DNA from: JAFAXD01 sp035472475
Lineage (GTDB): Bacteria; Pseudomonadota; Alphaproteobacteria; Rhizobiales; Xanthobacteraceae
NCBI GenBank assembly: GCA_035472475.1
Contig: DATIPA010000089.1
Coordinates: 1-30,426 of the forward strand
Direction of reading: 5' to 3'
DNA: 30,426 nt
Shown one piece after another: positions 16,148-24,898 of this stretch. The position numbers and the translations under genes are program-made. Each line of letters opens with the position of its first letter. Positions within the stretch are counted from its first letter, which is position 1. Under the pieces are notes generated by a model that saw only the letters and a list, made by a program, of their open reading frames with translations, had not been told where the DNA came from and did not search any database.

Positions 16148-18079
16148 TTACGCGCGCAGCGTCATGGTGTCTTGCATATCCTTGCCCAGTACCTGGAGCA
16201 CCTTTGCTACAATTCCTTTAGCGTCAAGACCGGCCTGCGCGTACATCGCGGCAGGCGAAGCCTGATCGATGAAGACGTCGGGCAGGACCATGCAGCGGAT
16301 TTTCAGGCCGCGGTCGAGCACCCCATGCTCGCCCAACGTCTGAACGACGAGCGATCCAAAACCGCCGATCGAACCTTCTTCGATCGTGATCAACACCTCA
16401 TGGTCGCGGGCGAGCCGCAAAACCAAGTCGACATCGAGCGGCTTGGCGAAGCGCGCATCAGCCACCGTGGTGGAGAAACCATAGGCCGCGAGTTCATCAG
16501 CGGCCCTGCAACAGTCCTGCAGGCGCGTCCCCAGTGACAGCAAGGCGACAGAGGTTCCTTCCCGCACAATCCTGCCTTTGCCGACTGCGAGCGGGATGCC
16601 GACATCTGGCAACGCGACGCCAGTTCCGTCGCCGCGCGGATAGCGCACCGCCGACGGCCGGTCATCGATCGCCACCGCGGTCGCGACCATGTGCACAAGC
16701 TCGGCCTCATCAGCCGCAGCCATGATCACAAAACCGGGCAGGCAGCCCAGGTAGGCGAGATCGAATGAGCCGGCGTGGGTTGGCCCGTCGGCGCCCACAA
16801 GTCCGGCTCGGTCGATTGCAAAGCGAACCGGCAGTCCCTGGATTGCGACGTCATGCACGACTTGGTCGTACGCGCGTTGCAAAAACGTCGAGTAGATCGC
16901 GGCGAACGGCTTATAGCCTTCCGCCGCCAAGCCGGCAGCGAATGTCACCGCGTGCTGCTCGGCGATGCCGACATCAAATGCACGCTGTGGAAATGCTCGC
17001 GCGAAAATATCGACGCCGGTTCCGGACGGCATGGCCGCCGTCACGGCGACGATGCGATCATCCTTTTCGGCTTCCTTGACCAACGCTTGGCCGAACACCT
17101 TGGTATAGCTTGGCGCGGCAGCGCGCGCTGTGTGTTGCTTGCCGGTGACGACGTCGAACTTCACCACCCCATGATACTTGTCGTCAGCCGCTTCCGCGGG
17201 CGCGTAGCCTTTGCCCTTCTGGGTCACGACGTGGATTAGAATTGGTCCAGCGTCCGCATCGCGCGCATTTTGAAGAACTGGCAAAAGATGATCGAGGTTG
17301 TGGCCGTCGATCGGCCCGACATACAGGAATCCAAGCTCCTCGAACAAATTGCCGCCGGTCAAGAAATTGCGCGCCAGCGCTTCAGCCCTGAGAGCCCCTG
17401 CTTCCACCGCACTCGGCAGATGCTTCGCGAGCTTTCTGCCGACCCCCCGCAACGAGAGGTAGGCATCTCCGGAGATGACCCGCGCCAAATACGCCGACAT
17501 TGCGCCGACCGGAGGTGCGATTGACATGTCGTTGTCGTTGAGAACGACGATCAAGCGACTATTCATCGCACCCGCGTTGTTGAGGGCCTCGTATGCCATG
17601 CCCGCGGACAACGCCCCGTCGCCGATCACACATACGACATTATTCTTCCGTCCCTGCAGGTCGCGCGCGACGGCCATTCCCAATCCGGCCGAGATGGATG
17701 TCGATGCGTGGGCAGCGCCGAACGGGTCGTAAACACTTTCGGCCCGTTTCGTAAAACCCGACAGACCGCCAGCCTGCCGCAGGGTTTTGATTCGATCGCG
17801 TCGGCCGGTGAGGATCTTGTGTGGATAGGCTTGATGCCCAACGTCCCAGATCAGCTTGTCGCGAGGGGTATCGAACACGTAGTGCAAGGCGACGGTCAGT
17901 TCCACCACGCCGAGTCCCGCACCGAGATGCCCACCGGTCGTTGCGACCGCGTTAATGGTCTCGGCCCGCAACTCATCTGCAACCTGACGCAGGTCATTTT
18001 CATTGAGTCGACGAAGATCCTGGGGGTCAGAAACGCCGTCCAGGATCGGCGTAGATGTGCAATCGCTGTGGTCAGACAT
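16148..18079 (-). CDS. dxs: 1-deoxy-D-xylulose-5-phosphate synthase
   Basis: This 643-residue thiamine-diphosphate transketolase-like enzyme condenses pyruvate and glyceraldehyde-3-phosphate, the first and often flux-controlling MEP step. The ThDP-binding segment GDGALSAG (153-160) running to NDNDMS is complete. The N-terminal domain carries WDVGHQAYPHKILTGR, and the second domain carries the general-base Glu region GIAEQHAVTFAAG and the PTHAGSFDLAYL segment. Length is standard. It heads the dxs-ispH-hpnH run; its promoter should lie in the 206-base gap shared with the divergent hpnN, which would allow joint control of precursor supply and hopanoid export. Confidence 0.96.
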   Translation of the reverse strand: MSDHSDCTSTPILDGVSDPQDLRRLNENDLRQVADELRAETINAVATTGGHLGAGLGVVELTVALHYVFDTPRDKLIWDVGHQAYPHKILTGRRDRIKTLRQAGGLSGFTKRAESVYDPFGAAHASTSISAGLGMAVARDLQGRKNNVVCVIGDGALSAGMAYEALNNAGAMNSRLIVVLNDNDMSIAPPVGAMSAYLARVISGDAYLSLRGVGRKLAKHLPSAVEAGALRAEALARNFLTGGNLFEELGFLYVGPIDGHNLDHLLPVLQNARDADAGPILIHVVTQKGKGYAPAEAADDKYHGVVKFDVVTGKQHTARAAAPSYTKVFGQALVKEAEKDDRIVAVTAAMPSGTGVDIFARAFPQRAFDVGIAEQHAVTFAAGLAAEGYKPFAAIYSTFLQRAYDQVVHDVAIQGLPVRFAIDRAGLVGADGPTHAGSFDLAYLGCLPGFVIMAAADEAELVHMVATAVAIDDRPSAVRYPRGDGTGVALPDVGIPLAVGKGRIVREGTSVALLSLGTRLQDCCRAADELAAYGFSTTVADARFAKPLDVDLVLRLARDHEVLITIEEGSIGGFGSLVVQTLGEHGVLDRGLKIRCMVLPDVFIDQASPAAMYAQAGLDAKGIVAKVLQVLGKDMQDTMTLRA

Positions 18080-18285
18080 TTGGACTCGCTATCGACCTCT
18101 GAGGAGTCTAGGGATTGCCGGGACTACGGCCCCGGACCATCGGCGGTGGTAACTATATCGCTTTCCGCATAGCGCAGAAAGCTGGGGGTAATCAATGGCT
18201 TGTGCTGCGCTCGGGGATTGAATTCCTTTTTTCGGTGCGGCCACGACGTTGGTAACGGCGACGAGAAGGCTTGGTTCAACGCGAC
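18080..18285. promoter_or_regulatory. Shared divergent promoter region of dxs and hpnN
   Basis: dxs and hpnN point away from each other across this gap, so promoters for both must be here or just inside it. I cannot pick a convincing -35/-10 pair or operator. A GAGAAGG Shine-Dalgarno-like element for hpnN is at 18263-18269. Confidence 0.45.
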
Positions 18286-20967
18286 ATGAAGATTTTTACC
18301 ACAACTGTTGTTCAGGCGATCAAGCAATGTATAGGCCACCCGTGGATCGTGGTCATCATCGCAATTCTGCTATCGGCGGCGTCCGTCGGGTATTCAGTTC
18401 GCCATTTTGCCCTGAACGCGGACATCAACAAGCTGCTGTCCCCCGACCTTCCGTGGCGAAAGCGTGAAATCGCGTTCAACCAGCTGTTTCCGCAGTTCGA
18501 TCTCATTCTTGCGGTGGTGCAGGCCCCGACGCCTGAGTTGACCAACCAGGCCACTGCGGAACTGGTCGGAAGCCTGGCCAAACGTCGCGAATTGTTCAGG
18601 TCGGTCACGACGCCCGGGGATGGCGAGTTTTTTGCGCGTAACGGTCTTCTGTTTCAGCCCACCGAACAGCTCAAACAGACGGTCGACGGGCTGGTCGCAG
18701 CCGAACCGTTGATCGAGGTGCTCGCCAGCGATCCAAGCCTGCGTGGGATCGCCCAAACACTGTCTTTCGGCGTCATGGGGACAGAACGCGGACGGATCAC
18801 CCTCGACTCCATGACGCGCCCCATGACAATGGGGGCAGAGACGCTCGAGCACGTGCTCGCAAATGAACAGACGAGCTTTTCGTGGCTCACTTTGGTTTCT
18901 GGGCATGCCCCCAAGATCGATGACCTTCGCCAGGTCATCCTGATCCGGCCCGTGCTCGACTTTGCGGCACTCGAGCCGGGAAAGGTTGCCTCCGATACCA
19001 TCAGGACCGCCGCTGCCGATCTCAAGCTTGCGGCGCGCTATCAGGCAACCGTTCGTCTGACCGGCCCTGTGCCGATGGCGGATGAGGAATTTGGAACCAT
19101 CAAGGAGAATGCGCTGCTCAACGGCAGCATTACCATCCTCGTGGTGCTTTTCATTCTTTGGCGAGCGCTCGGGTCCGGCCGCGTTATCCTGGCGGTGTTC
19201 TTAAACCTCGTCGTCGGCCTGGCGATCACGGCCGCGCTGGGCCTGCTCATGGTCGGCGCCCTCAACCTGATTTCCGTGTATTTCGCGGTGCTGTTCGTCG
19301 GTCTTGGCGTCGACTTCGGAATCCAGTTCAGCGTGCGCTATCGCGCCGTGCGGCATACGCTTCCCGACCTTGGCAAAGCCCTGATCGAAACCGGACGCTA
19401 CGTCGGAGCACCGCTGACGCTCGCCGCCGGCGCGACGGCGGCTGGGTTTCTCTCATTCCTGCCCACCGACTACCGAGGCGTGTCGGAGCTGGGGCTGATC
19501 GCGGGCGTTGGAATGCTGATCGCGTTTGCAAGCAGTGTGACCCTGTTGCCGGCCCTGCTCTATCTGTTCAAGCCGCCAGGCGAGCCGGAGGCGTTGGGTT
19601 ACCCTGCGCTTGCGCCGGTGGACAATTTCATGGCGCGCCATCGCATTAAAATTCTGACGACTGTGTTGGTTGTGGTGCTGGCAGGCTCGCCGCTGCTGTA
19701 CTGGGTGCGCTTCGATTTCAATCCCCTCAACTTACGCAGCCCGAAGGTCGAGTCCGTTGCAACCTTTCTCGAGCTCAAGAACGACCCTGAAAACAACGCC
19801 AACAACATTGACATCCTGGCGCCCTCGCTAGCCGAGGCCGATGCGATGGCAGCCAAACTGCGTGCCCTGCCTGAAGTCAGGCGCGCCGTTACGCTTAGCA
19901 CGCTCGTTCCGGGGCAACAGGATGAGAAACTCAAGCTCATCCAGGAGGCCGCACAAAAGCTTGATCCGTCGCTCAATCCGAGCGAGCTGATGGAGCCTCC
20001 AAGCAGCGACGAAGATATCGCGGCGCTCAACTCGGCCGCACAGGGCCTCACCAATGCGGCGGCTTCGCAGACCGGCCCCGGCGCGGGAGCCGCCAAGCGC
20101 CTGGCAGGTGACCTGACCGCGCTCGCACGCGCGGACGAGTCCGTGCGCAAGCGTGCGGACGCCGCGTTTATTCCAACGTTGAAAACGGCGCTCAACGCGT
20201 TGCGCATGCTGCTGACCGCCCAGCAGGTCACGCTCGACACCATTCCACCCGACCTGCGTGGTCAGTGGACGACGCCCGATGGGCGCTCGCGGATCACGGT
20301 CAGTCCGGCCGGCGATCCCCGCGACAACGAAGTATTGCGTAAGTTCGCGCGCGCCGTCACAGCGATTGCGCCCGATGCCGTTGGTGGGCCGATCCTGATC
20401 CTCGATGCGAGCCGCACGATCGTTGTTGCATTTGCCCAGGCGGGAGCCTGCGCGCTGGTGTCGATTTTCATCCTGCTGTGGATCAGCCTGCGGCGGCTGG
20501 GCGATGTTTTGCTAACGCTGATCCCGCTGCTGCTGGCGGGCGTCGTAACGCTGGAACTCTGCGTAATCATCGATCTGCCGCTCAATTACGCGAACATCAT
20601 TGCCATTCCGTTGCTGCTTGGCGTGGGGGTGGCGTTCAAGATCTACTACATCATGGCGTGGCGAGAGGGTCAGACCAACCTGCTCCAGTCGGTACTTACG
20701 CGCGCCGTGATGTTTAGCGCGGCGACGACTGCAACCGCGTTCGGGAGCTTGTTCTTTTCCAGCCATCCGGGAACGTCCAGCATGGGCGAGCTGCTGGCGC
20801 TGTCGCTGGTCTGCACGCTCGCGGCAGCTGCGCTGTTCCAGCCGATTCTGATGGGGAAGCCGCGCAAGGTGGCCGAGGATGCGGCTGCTCCTCTCCCCCT
20901 ACAGGAAGCCGCAAGCGCCGCCGGGGAACGGGTGGCTGCGCGTCCGAGGCGCCAGGCCAGATCCTAA
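18286..20967 (+). CDS. hpnN: Hopanoid transporter HpnN (MMPL/RND family)
   Basis: This 893-residue inner-membrane RND transporter is of the type shown in Rhodopseudomonas to move hopanoids to the outer membrane. It has TM1 (about 19-38), a periplasmic loop beginning ALNADINKLLSPDLPWR, a first five-helix block with GVDFG (Asp343), TM7, a long second loop with an Ala/Ser-rich helical stretch (about 530-620), a second five-helix block, and a basic cytoplasmic tail (RPRRQARS). The acidic residue of the first block is absent from the matching site of the second (GVAFK). The ATG at 18286 gives a normal N-terminus; an in-frame TTG at 18271 is only one base from the GAGAAGG element and the ATG is 16 bases from it, so the exact start is uncertain. 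Confidence 0.92.
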   Translation: MKIFTTTVVQAIKQCIGHPWIVVIIAILLSAASVGYSVRHFALNADINKLLSPDLPWRKREIAFNQLFPQFDLILAVVQAPTPELTNQATAELVGSLAKRRELFRSVTTPGDGEFFARNGLLFQPTEQLKQTVDGLVAAEPLIEVLASDPSLRGIAQTLSFGVMGTERGRITLDSMTRPMTMGAETLEHVLANEQTSFSWLTLVSGHAPKIDDLRQVILIRPVLDFAALEPGKVASDTIRTAAADLKLAARYQATVRLTGPVPMADEEFGTIKENALLNGSITILVVLFILWRALGSGRVILAVFLNLVVGLAITAALGLLMVGALNLISVYFAVLFVGLGVDFGIQFSVRYRAVRHTLPDLGKALIETGRYVGAPLTLAAGATAAGFLSFLPTDYRGVSELGLIAGVGMLIAFASSVTLLPALLYLFKPPGEPEALGYPALAPVDNFMARHRIKILTTVLVVVLAGSPLLYWVRFDFNPLNLRSPKVESVATFLELKNDPENNANNIDILAPSLAEADAMAAKLRALPEVRRAVTLSTLVPGQQDEKLKLIQEAAQKLDPSLNPSELMEPPSSDEDIAALNSAAQGLTNAAASQTGPGAGAAKRLAGDLTALARADESVRKRADAAFIPTLKTALNALRMLLTAQQVTLDTIPPDLRGQWTTPDGRSRITVSPAGDPRDNEVLRKFARAVTAIAPDAVGGPILILDASRTIVVAFAQAGACALVSIFILLWISLRRLGDVLLTLIPLLLAGVVTLELCVIIDLPLNYANIIAIPLLLGVGVAFKIYYIMAWREGQTNLLQSVLTRAVMFSAATTATAFGSLFFSSHPGTSSMGELLALSLVCTLAAAALFQPILMGKPRKVAEDAAAPLPLQEAASAAGERVAARPRRQARS

Positions 20968-21245
20968 CCAATCCCCGCAGCACGGGCGTTCGGTCCTCTG
21001 AGCCGGGACGCAACCGCGTGTGGCCGCGCGCCGGCAACAGCGCTCATCGCGTTCATCGCTCCCGACGCGCAAAAAAGGAAGACGCTTCAATAGGATATAC
21101 GCCGAACCAGACATACACACGCGGGGTTTGAGTGCGTCGTCGATAGTGAAACGTCTAAGAGCGCGATCATTGCTTTGCGCTGGAAAATCGCATCGGCTAT
21201 GTCAGTGTGCAGTCGAATCTGACCTCGCCAAGCGATATCCCCGCC
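20968..21245. other. Intergenic region between hpnN and the deaminase
   Basis: No gene, RNA or clear terminator is seen. The length suggests the deaminase may have its own promoter rather than strict co-transcription with hpnN. Confidence 0.4.
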
Positions 21246-21890
21246 ATGTCTCGCACGCCGAAGCAATTGCTTGACGAAAAGCTGATGGCGCGCTGCATCG
21301 AACTCTCGCATGCCGCGAGCAAGGCCGGGGAAATCCCGTTTGCGGCCCTCATCTCCAGAGGGGATGAGATCGTGGCCGAGGCCACCAACCGGGTGGTGCG
21401 GGATTGCGACATCACCCGGCACGCCGAGCTTTTGGCGATTTCGCAAGCGCAAAAAGTGCTCGGTCGACGAATCCTGTCAGACTGTTCGATTTACACAAAT
21501 GTCGAACCGTGTCCGATGTGCTCGTTTCCGATTCGCGAAGCGCAGCTGGAACGCGTCATCTTCGCGATCAGGTCTCCGCTCATGGGCGGTATGTCGCGCT
21601 GGAACATTCTGCGCGACACTGAAATATCGGATTCCATGCCAGAAGCCTTCGGCGATGTTCCCGAGGTTACCGCCGGGGTACTGGTTGAAGAAGCGGAACA
21701 CGTCTGGCGCAACTGGAATCCGATCGCGTGGGGCGTCATCCGATATCGCGGGCTGCTCGATCGGCCGCAACAAGCCGGCAAACCAAGCCTCGAGCCATCG
21801 CGCGACATCGACGAACTTCCCCGCGTCCCGCGCAAGCGCCGGCTGCTTGCCGAATTGATGTCATTGCACCGTCGTTACCGGCGCGCCTGA
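21246..21890 (+). CDS. CDA-superfamily nucleoside/base deaminase
   Basis: This 214-residue zinc-dependent deaminase of the cytidine/deoxycytidylate superfamily has the zinc ligands and catalytic Glu in H59-A-E61 and the P88-C89-P-M-C92 motif. The core (about 10-160) resembles the guanine/cytosine/adenine deaminase and TadA branch, but the NVEPCPMC context and the long C-terminal part differ from a standard tRNA deaminase. The last ~25 residues are strongly basic with an amphipathic look (RRLLAELMSLHRRYRR). The substrate is unknown; free bases, nucleosides or a nucleoside-containing lipid are possible. ATG 21246 is preferred to an in-frame GTG 39 bases upstream, though neither has a strong Shine-Dalgarno. 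It lies on the same strand as hpnN and converges with the four-cysteine gene. Confidence 0.85.
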   Translation: MSRTPKQLLDEKLMARCIELSHAASKAGEIPFAALISRGDEIVAEATNRVVRDCDITRHAELLAISQAQKVLGRRILSDCSIYTNVEPCPMCSFPIREAQLERVIFAIRSPLMGGMSRWNILRDTEISDSMPEAFGDVPEVTAGVLVEEAEHVWRNWNPIAWGVIRYRGLLDRPQQAGKPSLEPSRDIDELPRVPRKRRLLAELMSLHRRYRRA

Positions 21891-21902
21891 CCATTCCATG
21901 AC

Positions 21903-22178
21903 CTACTGCCCATGACTTTCAAGGACGGCAAGGCATTTCTTGCTGATTTGCCTGCGTTGCTCCTTCAGACAGCCCAGAACACGAAACGTATCCGGCTCGG
22001 CATCACGGCAGTACTTCTCGACGTCCGGGCGGCAGGCGGCTTCCTCTTCAGGCGTGCCCTTCAACAGGTTTGAGAAAAAATCAAAAAAGCCGCCTTGCTG
22101 TTGTTGCTGCGCCGCGACTGGAGACAACATCAGCCCCGCCGCCACTATGATCACACCTAAGGCTGCGGCACGGACCAT
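21903..22178 (-). CDS. Small secreted four-cysteine protein, paralogue of the 6429-6671 product
   Basis: This 91-residue protein has a signal peptide (hydrophobic about 4-21, ending PVAAQ), a Gln-rich stretch (QQQQQGG), a short aromatic segment (FFDFFSNLL) and a 44-residue domain from ACRPDV to the C-terminal HGQ with cysteines spaced C-x7-C-x12-C-x11-C. That domain matches the left-hand paralogue without gaps (24 of 44 identical). It belongs to the cysteine-rich repeat type of exported protein, with unknown function; two disulphides in the periplasm are likely. An excellent Shine-Dalgarno (AGAGGGGA) lies 6 bases upstream of the ATG. It is the last gene of a minus-strand group with the membrane protein at 22324-22635, and converges with the deaminase. 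Confidence 0.82.
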   Translation of the reverse strand: MVRAAALGVIIVAAGLMLSPVAAQQQQQGGFFDFFSNLLKGTPEEEAACRPDVEKYCRDAEPDTFRVLGCLKEQRRQISKKCLAVLESHGQ

Positions 22179-22323
22179 ATTCAGTCCCCTCTTGATAGCA
22201 CTCTGGCGTCACGCGCGTGTGCAAACGCGGCGGGACCGACAAGCGCGCTGTTCCATCCTGATTTTGTGTCGTCTTGGTGGCACGATCGCAACGCGCCGAA
22301 CCGTTCGGCTGGACGAACGGGTA

Positions 22324-22635
22324 TCAGCGGGCCTGGCGCAACTTTCCAAACAGAAAGCCCGCAAATACTAGCACTGCGACAATCGGAACCCAGATCAGAA
22401 GCGCGCCGATCAGAAAGATCACGACCGCAGCAGCGACCAGCAATGCCAGCGCCGCCAGCACGATCAGCCCCCAGGGCCCGACTTTGGCGACATAGATGCG
22501 CCCTCCGTAACGGGTGCCGAAAAGGCCTTCCGAGGGCGTGCCCATACCGTCCCGCGACGCGTCCGGATGGCCCGGCGGTATTATCTCCGGTTCCGCACGC
22601 GGGCGCTCGTAAGGCGTCACTGATTTTCTGGCCAT
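22324..22635 (-). CDS. Small membrane protein of unknown function
   Basis: This 103-residue protein has a hydrophilic N-terminal half rich in Pro, Arg and Glu (MARKSVTPYERPRAEPE), a Gly/Tyr motif (GLFGTRYGGRIY), and two closely spaced membrane segments (about 50-72 and 76-96) ending in FGKLRQAR. I recognise no family beyond this layout. An in-frame ATG 12 bases upstream (22647) is an equally possible start; neither has a good Shine-Dalgarno, and a still longer frame reaching into the ABC-F gene is rejected. It lies 68 bases downstream of the ABC-F stop on the same strand. Confidence 0.65.
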   Translation of the reverse strand: MARKSVTPYERPRAEPEIIPPGHPDASRDGMGTPSEGLFGTRYGGRIYVAKVGPWGLIVLAALALLVAAAVVIFLIGALLIWVPIVAVLVFAGFLFGKLRQAR

Positions 22636-22703
22636 GGGGATATCCATTGCAAATCGGCCGTTATCATGTAGGCCGCATTGCGCCCGCAGGAAGGCACAAA
22701 AGC

Positions 22704-24515
22704 TCAGCGGCTGGCGACATCTTCGCGCAGGATCTCGAGTTCGAGCCACCGTTCCTCCGCCGCCGCAAGCTCGGCTTCGGCGGATTTCAGCGCCGCGGAT
22801 GCTGCTTCAAATGCGTTACGATCGCGCGCGTAGAGACCCGGATCCGCCAAGCGTTCGTGCAAGGCACGAATGCGGGCTTGTAACGAGTCCATTTCGGCCG
22901 GCAATTTTTCGAGGGCATGTTTTTCATGAAAGCTGAGGCGGCGCTTGGGCGGTTTGTCATTTGCCACCGAAGCACTCGCTGAGCGAGCCGTATTCTTTTG
23001 CCTCGGCGGGACGGTGCGCGCGACATCGGCACCGCGTTGTGCCAGCATGTCGCTGTAGCCGCCCGCGTATTCGACCCAGCGTCCGCCAGCCTCTGGAACA
23101 ACCACACCATTGACGACGCGATCGAGAAAATCGCGATCATGGCTGATCAACAGGACAGTGCCGGCATAGTCGGCGAGCATCTCCTGCAACATATCGAGGG
23201 TTTCGAGGTCGAGATCGTTGGTCGGCTCGTCGAGGACGAGCACATTAGCGGGTCTGGCCAGCGCCCGCGCCAGCATGAGGCGGCCGCGCTCGCCACCCGA
23301 CAGCGCGGCGAGCGGGGTGCGCGCCTGCTCGGGCGAAAACAAAAAATCCTTGAGATAACCCGTCACATGCCGCGATCGGCCGCCGACGACGAGGGTATCG
23401 CCCGAGCCCGCGGTGAGCGTCTCCGCTACGGTTTTGTTTGGATCGAGGCTCTCCCGCTGCTGATCGAGTGTCGCCATCACCAGATTGGCACCGAGCCGAA
23501 CCGTGCCAGCGTCGGGTTCGATCGCGCCGGTGAGCAAATTGAGCAAGGTCGTCTTGCCGCCTCCATTCGGGCCGACGATTCCGATGCGGTCGCCACGCCG
23601 GACGCGGATCGAAAAGTCGGCGACGATCGGACGTTGCCCGTAAGACTTTCCGATGCGACTGGCTTCGATCACCTGGGCCCCTGACTTGTCGCCCTGGGGA
23701 CCTTCGAGCACGGCCTTGCCGACGGCCCCGCGATAGTCCCGCCGCGATTTGCGCAGCGCCTGCAGCGCGTCGAGCCTTCGCACGTTGCGCTTGCGGCGGG
23801 CGGTGACGCCATAGCGCAGCCAGTGCTCTTCCGCGACGATCTTGCGATCGAGCTTGTGCTGCTCGTGCTCCTCATCGGCCAGGATCGCGTCCCGCCATTC
23901 TTCAAATGCTGCAAATCCACGATCGAGGCTGCGGATGCGCCCGCGGTCGAGCCAGGCCGTGCTGCGCGACAGGTTGGTCAGGAAACGCCGGTCATGACTG
24001 ATCAGCACGATGGCGGAACTTCGCCTCGCGAGCTCGGCCTCGAGCCATTCGATGGTCGTAAGATCGAGATGATTGGTGGGCTCGTCGAGCAGCAGGATGT
24101 CAGGGTGCGGGGCGAGAACGCGCGCGAGCGCTGCCCGGCGGGCCTCGCCGCCGGAAAGCCGCGCGACCTCCTCGTCGCCTTCGAGGCCGAGCTGCTGCAG
24201 CAGATAGCGCGCCTGATGCAGATCGTCCCCCGGCGCAAGCCCGGCCTTCACGTAAGCCAGTGCCGTGGTCGCGCCGGAAAAGTCTGGCTCCTGTGGCAGA
24301 TATCGAATCGTGGAACCCGGCTGCACAAAACGGGTGCCGCGGTCCGGTTCAATCAGACCGGCTGCGATTCGCAGCAGCGTCGATTTGCCAGACCCGTTGC
24401 GCCCGACCAGGCAAAGCCGCTCGCCGGCCGCGATGGTGAGATCGACGTCGGCGAGCAAAGACGCTCCCCCGAACGTGAGCCCTACGTCCTGAAGTTGGAT
24501 CAGCGGCGGCGCCAT
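22704..24515 (-). CDS. uup: ABC-F family ATPase (Uup-like)
   Basis: This 603-residue soluble protein has two ABC ATPase domains and no membrane segments. The first has Walker A GRNGSGKS (38-45), signature LSGGE (120-124) and Walker B ILLLDEP (140-146). The second has Walker A GPNGGGKT, signature LSGGE and Walker B VLVLDEP. An Arg/Lys-rich interdomain linker joins them, and the final ~80 residues form a charged helical, probably coiled-coil, domain as in Uup. ABC-F proteins bind the ribosome and relieve stalled or mis-set translation; Uup also affects DNA branch handling in E. coli. The C-terminal domain favours Uup over EttA. It appears to be a housekeeping gene, 38 bases downstream of a small membrane protein gene on the same strand. 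Confidence 0.92.
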   Translation of the reverse strand: MAPPLIQLQDVGLTFGGASLLADVDLTIAAGERLCLVGRNGSGKSTLLRIAAGLIEPDRGTRFVQPGSTIRYLPQEPDFSGATTALAYVKAGLAPGDDLHQARYLLQQLGLEGDEEVARLSGGEARRAALARVLAPHPDILLLDEPTNHLDLTTIEWLEAELARRSSAIVLISHDRRFLTNLSRSTAWLDRGRIRSLDRGFAAFEEWRDAILADEEHEQHKLDRKIVAEEHWLRYGVTARRKRNVRRLDALQALRKSRRDYRGAVGKAVLEGPQGDKSGAQVIEASRIGKSYGQRPIVADFSIRVRRGDRIGIVGPNGGGKTTLLNLLTGAIEPDAGTVRLGANLVMATLDQQRESLDPNKTVAETLTAGSGDTLVVGGRSRHVTGYLKDFLFSPEQARTPLAALSGGERGRLMLARALARPANVLVLDEPTNDLDLETLDMLQEMLADYAGTVLLISHDRDFLDRVVNGVVVPEAGGRWVEYAGGYSDMLAQRGADVARTVPPRQKNTARSASASVANDKPPKRRLSFHEKHALEKLPAEMDSLQARIRALHERLADPGLYARDRNAFEAASAALKSAEAELAAAEERWLELEILREDVASR

Positions 24516-24553
24516 TGTTCAGGGCACCGCCCGTTGCGCGCCTGCAGGTCCGA

Positions 24554-24763
24554 TCATGAAGTGGCGGAACGTCCCGAGTACCAGGCGACGACAAACAGCA
24601 CCGCCGCGATGACCAGGGAGGCCACTCCGTGCTTGATGTGGACGTGGGTGGAACCCACTTCGTACCCGGGCAGGAAGCTCGGCAGCGACCCGGCCGGTAC
24701 GGCGAAATAAGCGATGGCAACGGCGAGAAACACCAAGCCCAAAATAATTGCGATCAGTTTCAT
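24554..24763 (-). CDS. Small two-helix membrane protein
   Basis: This 69-residue protein has two membrane segments (about 2-22 and 46-63) separated by a polar loop containing Pro/Gly (PGYEV) and a His-rich turn (HVHIKHG). The ATG at 24763 is chosen because a purine-rich element (ACGGGGAT) lies about 8 bases upstream and the first helix starts at once; a longer frame adds a non-hydrophobic N-terminus with no signal. The function is unknown. It is 38 bases upstream of the ABC-F gene and probably transcribed with it. Confidence 0.68.
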   Translation of the reverse strand: MKLIAIILGLVFLAVAIAYFAVPAGSLPSFLPGYEVGSTHVHIKHGVASLVIAAVLFVVAWYSGRSATS

Positions 24764-24898
24764 GAAGATCCCCGTCCGTGTCCCGATTCCGAGCCTCGCT
24801 GCAGGCGCTTCGATACGACCTTCGGGAGCCACGGGACAATAGCAGATTTACGATGCTGCTGCGTCCTGACGCCAACTGCCGCGAGGCTGCTCAGCCGG

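Noticed and set aside
18124..18339. A 71-residue minus-strand frame between dxs and hpnN
   Set aside because: It overlaps the hpnN start, has no Shine-Dalgarno and no recognisable feature.
22266..22883. A 205-residue plus-strand frame over the small membrane protein and the uup 3' end
   Set aside because: It is antisense to two better-supported genes and has Arg/Pro-rich shadow composition.
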